Assembly: GCF_003762905.1 (NCBI RefSeq)
Contig: NZ_RJKS01000005.1
Coordinates: 151,999-215,998, forward strand
Direction of reading: 5' to 3'
Source: Curtobacterium sp. ZW137
GTDB lineage: Bacteria > Actinomycetota > Actinomycetes > Actinomycetales > Microbacteriaceae
DNA: 64,000 nt
The translations under genes were made by a program, and so were the position numbers. Positions 58,404 through 64,000 of this stretch are shown here, piece after piece (the first letter of the stretch is position 1; each line of letters opens with the position of its first letter). The notes under the pieces were generated by a model, which saw nothing but the letters and a program-made list of their open reading frames with translations, had not been told where the DNA came from and did not search any database.

Positions 58404-58777
58404 GCGCCGCCGTCTCCGAGCAGCCGCGCGTGTTCACCGTCGGCAAGCTCGTCGTCTGGATCGTCGCCGCCGTCTGTCTCGCCTACGTCACCTGGCAGGC
58501 CGTCGGCAACCTGGTCGGTGTCACGCAGTCGGTGTCCGCCTTCAACGAGTTCGTCCGGAAGAACGGCGGCTCCGGCCTCGAGACCTCCACCCCGTGGCCG
58601 GCCCTCGTCCTCGACGTCGCGATCGCGCCGGCGGGGTTCGTCGCCGCGTGGCTGGTGTCGCGGCGGATGGAGCTCGTCCGGACCGTCGTGGTGTTCGTCG
58701 CCGCGCTCTGCGCGGTCTCCGCGCTCTGGTTCACGCTCCTGCAGTACGTGTCCTCGACACTGCGGATCGGTTCCTGA
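58400..58777 (+). CDS. Membrane protein of unknown function (pair member 2)
   Basis: A 125-residue protein with three hydrophobic segments (about 13-33, 63-81 and 87-110). A central loop NEFVRKNGGSGLETSTPW is external or cytoplasmic. Family not recognised. GTG overlaps the previous TGA; followed by a family-B hairpin that closes the transcription unit. Confidence 0.65.
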   Translation: MSAAVSEQPRVFTVGKLVVWIVAAVCLAYVTWQAVGNLVGVTQSVSAFNEFVRKNGGSGLETSTPWPALVLDVAIAPAGFVAAWLVSRRMELVRTVVVFVAALCAVSALWFTLLQYVSSTLRIGS

Positions 58778-58779
58778 CG

Positions 58780-58845
58780 GAACCACATGACGGACGGGAG
58801 GCTCGTGGCGACACCGCCACGACCCTCCCGTCCGTCATGTGGTTC
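58780..58845. terminator. Palindromic repeat family B, copy 5 (divergent inner arm)
   Basis: 31-bp arms with one mismatch and an ACAC loop. The outer half keeps the family sequence GACGGACGGGAGG, but the inner half is CTCGTGGCG instead of CCCGGTGCC, still self-complementary. Lies 3 bp after the stop of the small gene and about 90 bp before serA. Confidence 0.78.
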
Positions 58846-58934
58846 TCCACAGAGCCCCGGTTGCGGTCGTAACGGCCTGCTCGCGTCGATACGATGGTGG
58901 GATACCGCCCGTCTCGTGTGAGGAAACAGCAGCT

Positions 58935-60524
58935 GTGCCGAAGCCGGTCGTCCTGATCGCCGAAGAACTCTCGCCCGCCACAGTCGACGCCCTCGGGCCC
59001 GACTTCGAGATCCGGAACGTGGACGGCACCGACCGCCCCGCACTCCTGGCCTCCCTCGCCGACGCGCACGCCATCCTGGTGCGTTCCGCCACCAAGGTCG
59101 ACGCCGAAGCGATCGCCGCAGCACCGAACCTCAAGGTCGTCGCCCGTGCCGGCGTCGGCCTCGACAACGTCGACATCAAGGCGGCCACCACGGCCGGCGT
59201 GATGGTCGTGAACGCGCCGACGTCGAACATCATCTCGGCGGCCGAGCTCACGGTCGGTCACATCCTGTCGCTCGCGCGCCACATCCCGGCGGCGCACGCG
59301 TCGCTCGCGGCCGGCGCGTGGAAGCGCTCCGCGTACACCGGCGTCGAGCTCTACGAGAAGACGGTCGGCATCATCGGCCTCGGCCGAATCGGTGCCCTGA
59401 TCACCCAGCGCCTGCAGGCGTTCGGCGTCTCGGTCATCGCGTACGACCCCTACGTCACCACGGCCCGTGCGCAGCAGCTCGGGGTGGAGCTCGTCTCCCT
59501 CGACGACCTGCTCAAGCGCGCGGACTTCGTCACGATCCACATGCCGAAGACGCCGGAGACCCTCGGCATGATCTCGGACGAGCAGTTCGCGATCATGAAG
59601 CCGACCGCGTTCGTCGTGAACGTGGCCCGCGGCGGCCTGATCGACGAAGACGCACTGCACCGTGCGCTCACCAGCAACCAGATCGCCGGCGCCGGCCTCG
59701 ACGTCTTCGTGTCCGAGCCCCCGACCGACTCGCCCCTGGTGTCCCTGCCGAACGTCGTGGTCACGCCGCACCTCGGCGCCTCCACCGACGAAGCGCAGGA
59801 GAAGGCGGGCGTCTCGGTCGCCAAGTCCGTGCGCCTCGCGCTCGGCGGCGAGCTCGTCCCGGACGCGGTCAACGTCGCCGGTGGCGTCATCGACCCGTAC
59901 GTGCGTCCGGGCATCCCGCTCGTCGAGAAGCTCGGTCAGGTCTTCACGGCCCTCGCCACCTCCCCGGTCACCAGCATCGACGTCGAGGTCCACGGCGAGC
60001 TCGCCGAGTTCGACGTCAGCGTGCTGAAGCTCGCAGCGCTCAAGGGCGTCTTCACGGACGTCGTCAGCGACCAGGTCTCCTACGTCAACGCCCCGCTCAT
60101 CGCGGAACAGCGCGGGGTCAGCGTCCGGCTCATCACCGACTCGGACAGCCCGGAGTACCGCAACGTCCTGACGATCCGCGGCGCCCAGTCCGACGGCCCG
60201 GCGATCAGCGTCTCGGGCACGCTTACCGGCCCCAAGCAGGTCGAGAAGCTCGTCGAGATCAACGGCTACGACGTCGAGGTCGCCCTCGACAAGCACCACG
60301 TGGTCATGGACTACACGGACCGCCCGGGCATCGTCGCGGTCTACGGCAAGGAGTTCGGCGAGGCGGGCATCAACATCGCCGCCATGCAGATCGCGCGCCA
60401 GGCCGCCGGCGGACAGGCGCTCAGCGTCCTCACCGTCGACTCGCCGGTGCCCGCGGAGATCCTCGAGCACGTCCGCAAGACGATCGACGCCTCCTCGCTC
60501 CGCGAGATCGACATCACGCTGTAG
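58935..60524 (+). CDS. serA: D-3-phosphoglycerate dehydrogenase (with ACT domain)
   Basis: First step of serine synthesis. The 529-residue protein is the long actinobacterial form. Its NAD-binding [21 protein letters not shown] follows the substrate domain. The catalytic Arg and His-Glu pair fall near [13 protein letters not shown] and [14 protein letters not shown]. An intervening ASB domain comes before a C-terminal ACT domain ([21 protein letters not shown]) that mediates serine feedback. GTG start with GAGGAAA 8 nt upstream. leuB follows after 12 bp. Confidence 0.96.
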   Translation: MPKPVVLIAEELSPATVDALGPDFEIRNVDGTDRPALLASLADAHAILVRSATKVDAEAIAAAPNLKVVARAGVGLDNVDIKAATTAGVMVVNAPTSNIISAAELTVGHILSLARHIPAAHASLAAGAWKRSAYTGVELYEKTVGIIGLGRIGALITQRLQAFGVSVIAYDPYVTTARAQQLGVELVSLDDLLKRADFVTIHMPKTPETLGMISDEQFAIMKPTAFVVNVARGGLIDEDALHRALTSNQIAGAGLDVFVSEPPTDSPLVSLPNVVVTPHLGASTDEAQEKAGVSVAKSVRLALGGELVPDAVNVAGGVIDPYVRPGIPLVEKLGQVFTALATSPVTSIDVEVHGELAEFDVSVLKLAALKGVFTDVVSDQVSYVNAPLIAEQRGVSVRLITDSDSPEYRNVLTIRGAQSDGPAISVSGTLTGPKQVEKLVEINGYDVEVALDKHHVVMDYTDRPGIVAVYGKEFGEAGINIAAMQIARQAAGGQALSVLTVDSPVPAEILEHVRKTIDASSLREIDITL

Positions 60525-60536
60525 GGGAGCACCCAC

Positions 60537-61604
60537 ATGACGCAGACGCTCAAGCTCGCGGTCATCCGCGGCGACGGCATCGGACCGGAAGTGGTCGACG
60601 AGGCCCTCAAGGTCCTGCACGCCGTCACCCCGGACGACCTCGTGATCGACGAGACCCCGTTCTCGCTCGGTGCCACCCGGTACCTCGAGACCGGCGACAT
60701 CCTCACCGAGGACGACATGGCGGCCGTGGCGTCGCACGACGCGATCCTGCTCGGCGCGGTCGGCGGGGACCCCCGCGACCCGCGCCTGGCCGGCGGGATC
60801 ATCGAGCGCGGACTGCTGCTGAAGCTCCGGTTCGCGTTCGACCACTACGTCAACCTGCGTCCGACGAAGGTCTACGACTCCGTGGTGACGCCGCTCGCGG
60901 CACCCGGGGTCGTCGACTTCGTCGTCATCCGCGAAGGGACCGAGGGGCCCTACGTCGGCAACGGCGGGGCGATCCGCGTCGGGACCCCGCACGAGATCGC
61001 GACCGAGGTCTCCCTGAACACCGCGTACGGGGTGGAGCGCACGGTCCGGTACGCCTTCGACCTGGCGAACCGGCGCCCACGGAAGCACCTGACGCTCGTG
61101 CACAAGAGCAACGTGCTCGTCCACGCCGGAGCGCTCTGGCAGCGGACCGTGGCGGCCGTCGGGCAGGAGTACCCGGACGTCACCGTGGACTACCAGCACG
61201 TGGACGCGGTCACCATCCACATGGTTCGGGAGCCTGCTAGGTTCGACGTCATCGTCACCGACAACCTCTTCGGCGACATCATCACCGACCTGGCCGGCGC
61301 GATCAGCGGCGGCATCGGTCTGGCGGCCTCGGGCAACATCAACCCGGACGGCACCTTCCCCAGCATGTTCGAGCCGGTGCACGGATCCGCGCCGGACATC
61401 GCGGGTCAGCAGAAGGCCGATCCGACGGCCGCCATCCTCTCCGTCGCCCTCCTCCTCGACCACATCGGTCGTGGGGACCTGGCGACGGCGGTGACGCGGG
61501 CCGTCGAAGCGGACCTGGCTGACCGGGGCACATCGCAGCGCAGCACGGCCGAGATCGGCGACGCCATCGCCGCCGCGGCCACGGAGCGCACCACCACCGC
61601 CTGA
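60537..61604 (+). CDS. leuB: 3-isopropylmalate dehydrogenase
   Basis: Oxidative decarboxylation step of leucine synthesis, NAD and divalent metal dependent. The 355-residue protein has [50 protein letters not shown] with the catalytic tyrosine nearby, and the C-terminal NAD site [17 protein letters not shown]. The dimer-type short loop supports leuB over isocitrate or tartrate dehydrogenase. GGGAG ribosome site just upstream; member of the serA-leuB-ilvE run. Confidence 0.94.
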   Translation: MTQTLKLAVIRGDGIGPEVVDEALKVLHAVTPDDLVIDETPFSLGATRYLETGDILTEDDMAAVASHDAILLGAVGGDPRDPRLAGGIIERGLLLKLRFAFDHYVNLRPTKVYDSVVTPLAAPGVVDFVVIREGTEGPYVGNGGAIRVGTPHEIATEVSLNTAYGVERTVRYAFDLANRRPRKHLTLVHKSNVLVHAGALWQRTVAAVGQEYPDVTVDYQHVDAVTIHMVREPARFDVIVTDNLFGDIITDLAGAISGGIGLAASGNINPDGTFPSMFEPVHGSAPDIAGQQKADPTAAILSVALLLDHIGRGDLATAVTRAVEADLADRGTSQRSTAEIGDAIAAAATERTTTA

Positions 61605-61619
61605 AAGGGAGCCACACCG

Positions 61620-62759
61620 ATGAGCACCGACACCGCCAGCACCGAGACCGCGAACCCCGAGACCGTCTTCGGGCTCGAGTTCTCCACCACCCCGTCTGCC
61701 GAGCGTCGGGCGGAGGCGGAGCGTGACGTGATCCTGGCGGACCCCGGGTTCGGCAAGCACTTCACGGACCACATGGCCACGGTGGAGTGGACGATCGACG
61801 CCGGGTGGCATGATGCCTCGATCCACCCGTACGGTCCGCTCTCGCTCGACCCGAGCGCCAGTGTCCTGCACTACGCGCAGGAGATCTTCGAGGGGCTGAA
61901 GGCCTACCGGCACGCCGACGGCTCGGTGTGGACGTTCCGCCCGGATGCCAACGCCCGTCGCTTCCAGCGGTCGGCCCGGCGACTGGCGCTGCCGGAGCTC
62001 CCGGTGGAGGTCTTCGTCGAGTCCATCCGCCAGCTCGTGCAGACCGACGTGGACTGGGTGCCCTCGGCGCCGGAGACCAGCCTGTACCTGCGGCCGTTCA
62101 TGATCGCGACGGAGTCCTTCCTCGGGGTCCGTGCGGCCCAGGCGGTGGCGTACCACTGCATCGCGAGCCCGGCCGGCGCGTACTTCACGTCCGGGCCGAA
62201 GCCGGTGTCCATCTGGCTGTCGTCGAACTACGCCCGCGCGGGCCGTGGCGGCACGGGTGCGGCCAAGACCGGTGGCAACTACGCGGCGTCCCTGCTCCCG
62301 CAGCAAGAGGCGTACGAGCACGGCTGCCAGCAGGTGATGTTCCTCGACTCGGAAGAGGGCAAGTACCTCGAGGAGCTCGGCGGCATGAACGTCGTGCTCG
62401 TGAAGTCCGACGGCACGCTCGTCACCCCGGACTCCCCGTCCATCCTCGAAGGCATCACCCGTGACTCGATCCTGCAGCTCGCGGAGGACCGCGGCCTGCA
62501 GGTCGAGCGCCGTCGGGTGACCCTCGACGAGTGGCGGGACGGCGTCGCGGACGGCTCCATCACCGAGGCCTTCGCGTGCGGCACCGCCGCCGTGGTGACC
62601 CCGATCGCGGAGCTCCGCGGCGACGGCTTCACGATCGGTTCGCCGACCGTCGGTGCCGGCGAACTCACGATGTCCCTGCGCGAAGAGCTCACGGACATCC
62701 AGTCCGGCCGTCGTCCCGACCCGCACGGGTGGATGACCAAGCTGACCGACGCGTCCTGA
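61620..62759 (+). CDS. ilvE: Branched-chain amino-acid aminotransferase
   Basis: PLP-dependent last step of valine, leucine and isoleucine synthesis. The 379-residue length is that of the BCAT II form. Signature parts are QEIFEGLKAYRHADGSVWTFRPDAN (in parts), YLRPFMIATESFLGVR, and the PLP lysine in GAAKTGGNYAASLLPQ, preceded by SSNYARAGRGGTG. EAFACGTAAVVTPI closes the site. AAAGGGAG 8 nt before the ATG. 15 bp after leuB, so co-transcribed. Confidence 0.96.
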   Translation: MSTDTASTETANPETVFGLEFSTTPSAERRAEAERDVILADPGFGKHFTDHMATVEWTIDAGWHDASIHPYGPLSLDPSASVLHYAQEIFEGLKAYRHADGSVWTFRPDANARRFQRSARRLALPELPVEVFVESIRQLVQTDVDWVPSAPETSLYLRPFMIATESFLGVRAAQAVAYHCIASPAGAYFTSGPKPVSIWLSSNYARAGRGGTGAAKTGGNYAASLLPQQEAYEHGCQQVMFLDSEEGKYLEELGGMNVVLVKSDGTLVTPDSPSILEGITRDSILQLAEDRGLQVERRRVTLDEWRDGVADGSITEAFACGTAAVVTPIAELRGDGFTIGSPTVGAGELTMSLREELTDIQSGRRPDPHGWMTKLTDAS

Positions 62760-62777
62760 TCCGGGCTCGGGCGTCGG

Positions 62778-62783
62778 TAGGGT
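62778..62783 (+). promoter_or_regulatory. -10 hexamer TAGGGT of the hydrolase gene
   Basis: TAGGGT, 6 nt before the GTG at 62790, in a 30-bp gap after ilvE. It gives this gene its own transcript although it could also be read from the operon. Confidence 0.55.
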
Positions 62784-62789
62784 CGAACG

Positions 62790-63560
62790 GTGAAGATCGC
62801 ACGGTTCAGCAGCAAGGGTGAAGACCCCCGGTACGGCATCCTCGACGAGCGCGCCCTGGTGGTGCTCGCGGGGGACCCGATGTACCAGGGGTTCGAGACC
62901 ACGGGGGAGCGGGTGCCCCTGTCCGAGGCGAAGCTCCTGGCCCCGGTGATCCCGAGGTCGAAGGTGATCGGCGTCGGGCTCAACTACGCCGAACACGCCG
63001 CCGAGATGGACGACGTCTCGGGCGACGACCCCGTGGTGTTCCTCAAGCCGAACACCTCGGTGATCGGTCCGGACGACCCCATCCGCCTGCCCGAGGGCAT
63101 CGGACGCGTCGACCACGAAGGCGAACTCGCCATCGTGATCGGGTCCCTCGCGAAGAACGTCAAGCGTGAGGACTTCGCCAGCGTGATCCTCGGGTACACG
63201 ATCGCGAACGACGTGACCGCCCGTGACCTCCAGGCGCGGGACGGCCAGTGGACCCGCGCGAAGGGGTTCGACACGTTCTGCCCGCTCGGGCCGGTGATCG
63301 AGACCGAGATCGACCCGTCGGACATCCGGCTCGAGACCCGTGTGGACGGCGACCTGCGCCAGGTCGCCTCGACGAGCGAGATGGTGCACGACATCCCGTC
63401 GCTCATCGAGTTCGTGTCGGCGATCTGGACCCTGCTGCCCGGGGACGTGATCCTCACGGGGACCCCGTCGGGCGTGGGGGAGATCCGCGACGGCGAAGTC
63501 GTCGAGGTCACGATCTCCGGCATCGGCACGTTGAAGAACCCCGTCATCGCGCGTCGCTGA
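62790..63560 (+). CDS. Fumarylacetoacetate hydrolase family protein
   Basis: A 256-residue member of the FAH superfamily, which hydrolyses or decarboxylates beta-diketo acids; the exact substrate is not evident. KVIGVGLNYAEHAAEMD, VVFLKPNTSVIGPDDPI, the metal-ligand part VDHEGELAIVIG, then TIANDVTARDLQARDGQW and LTGTPSGVGEI are all family hallmarks. In actinobacteria this gene commonly follows ilvE or precedes gltX. No other catabolic gene adjoins it. Confidence 0.9.
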   Translation: MKIARFSSKGEDPRYGILDERALVVLAGDPMYQGFETTGERVPLSEAKLLAPVIPRSKVIGVGLNYAEHAAEMDDVSGDDPVVFLKPNTSVIGPDDPIRLPEGIGRVDHEGELAIVIGSLAKNVKREDFASVILGYTIANDVTARDLQARDGQWTRAKGFDTFCPLGPVIETEIDPSDIRLETRVDGDLRQVASTSEMVHDIPSLIEFVSAIWTLLPGDVILTGTPSGVGEIRDGEVVEVTISGIGTLKNPVIARR

Positions 63561-63675
63561 GCATTCCTTCTGCGTTCGACCGAGGGCCCGTCATCCACCC
63601 GGATAGCGGGCCCTTCGTCGTTCCCGCGACACGATCCCCGTCGTTCCGGGCGACACGCCGTCGTGCGCGCTCGGT
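63561..63675. other. Intergenic gap before the rrn promoters
   Basis: No gene. It contains the terminator at 63583-63614 and nothing else recognised before the first promoter. Confidence 0.55.
63583..63614 (+). terminator. Terminator after the FAH-family gene
   Basis: AGGGCCCG and CGGGCCCT, an 8-bp stem with a 16-nt loop, followed by TCGTCGTT, 22 bp past the stop. Confidence 0.65.
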
Positions 63676-63704
63676 TTGCCGGATCCGCCGATCGCCCGTA
63701 GAGT
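63676..63704 (+). promoter_or_regulatory. rrn promoter P1
   Basis: TTGCCG (63676-63681), 17-bp spacer, TAGAGT (63699-63704). Upstream of a region with rRNA-leader features and without a reading frame. Confidence 0.6.
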
Positions 63705-63832
63705 TCTTACTCGTCACCCCAAAGGTGCGGCGGAGAAGCCGAGACGGTCACCCGGAGCGAAAGCCCCGGAAGATGCAGTCCGACCACGCCGACCTCAAGC
63801 GGGACCACCCACTCCAATGAAGCCGGTCGATT

Positions 63833-63861
63833 CGACCGCCACTGAAGTAGTGGTACAGTAC
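63833..63861 (+). promoter_or_regulatory. rrn promoter P2
   Basis: TTCGAC (63833-63838), 17-bp spacer, TACAGT (63856-63861). The dyad GGTCGA-T-TCGACC surrounds the -35. Starts about 135 bp before the window end. Confidence 0.6.
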
Positions 63862-63867
63862 CGAAGT

Positions 63868-64000
63868 TGCCCGAGCGGGCATTCCTCCAGGGGAGAAGAA
63901 GCTCGGTGCGTCTGGTCCTTGAGAACTCAACAGCGTGCACATTGTCAATGCCAATTTATTGACCCCGTGGCGTTCCACTTGTGGGACGTCCGGAGACAAT
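63868..64000 (+). other. Leader of a ribosomal RNA operon (continues past the window)
   Basis: The segment around 63917-63938 (CCTTGAGAACTCAACAGCGT) matches the well-known actinobacterial pre-16S leader element, and AT content rises towards the end. A small hairpin TGCCCGAGCGGGCA follows P2. The 16S gene itself is not in the window. Confidence 0.75.

Noticed and set aside
58731..63389. A 1552-codon minus-strand open frame opposite serA, leuB, ilvE and the FAH gene
   Set aside because: It mirrors well-recognised plus-strand genes. In DNA this GC-rich the antisense frame lacks stops by composition. Its translation is Arg/Asp/Val-rich with no known motif.
63707..63999. Minus-strand open frames in the last 300 bases
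   Set aside because: They lie in the rrn promoter and leader; codon use is unlike the other genes and no motif is present.

Overview
The window is a chromosomal segment of a very GC-rich actinobacterium. Gene order and protein families point to Microbacteriaceae, most likely Curtobacterium or a close relative; that taxonomic call is inference. About 58 protein genes, one tRNA and the promoter/leader of an rRNA operon can be supported. No transposase, integrase, prophage or CRISPR array was seen.

Region by region. Positions 1-6.3 kb form a surface-glycan block: a polyprenol-phosphate-mannose synthase, a GT87-type mannosyltransferase, two O-antigen-ligase-like proteins and a polytopic GT-C-like protein. 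Positions 6.4-27 kb are an actinobacterial core block whose order resembles the Mycobacterium tuberculosis manA - whiB2 - sahH - mtrA - mtrB - lpqB - comFC - hpf - secA1 - Rv3235 - pdtaS - whiB1 region: manA, galE, whiB2, a membrane GT2 with a DUF5719 partner, the Rv3259/Rv3258c-like pair, ahcY, mtrAB-lpqB, a ComFC-like protein, hpf, secA, a Rv3235-like protein, pdtaS and whiB1. Positions 28-35.3 kb are more variable: a Bcp peroxiredoxin, tRNA-Lys(CTT), a translationally coupled cassette (EspR-like regulator, ImmA/IrrE metallopeptidase, 7-TM protein), and a two-component system with a PepSY lipoprotein sharing an 11-bp-spaced direct-repeat operator. Positions 35.3-39 kb hold a TetR/aldo-keto reductase divergent pair with two matching dyads and an AnsP-like permease.

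Positions 39-51 kb are osmotic and ion homeostasis: proVWX for compatible solutes, an MscS channel, an ArsB/SLC13-type transporter, CorA, a large membrane protein of unknown role, and otsAB for trehalose. Positions 51-63.6 kb hold branched-chain amino-acid and serine synthesis: ilvD-ilvB-ilvN-ilvC, an mtlD-type dehydrogenase, two small membrane proteins, then serA-leuB-ilvE and a fumarylacetoacetase-family hydrolase. The last 400 bases carry two promoters and a leader typical of an rrn operon whose 16S gene lies just beyond the window.

Two window-wide patterns stand out. At least 14 genes have a TANNNT -10 hexamer exactly 6 or 7 nt before the start codon, which predicts leaderless mRNAs. Two families of long imperfect-to-perfect palindromes sit at gene 3' ends; one copy is a perfect 58-bp palindrome between converging genes.
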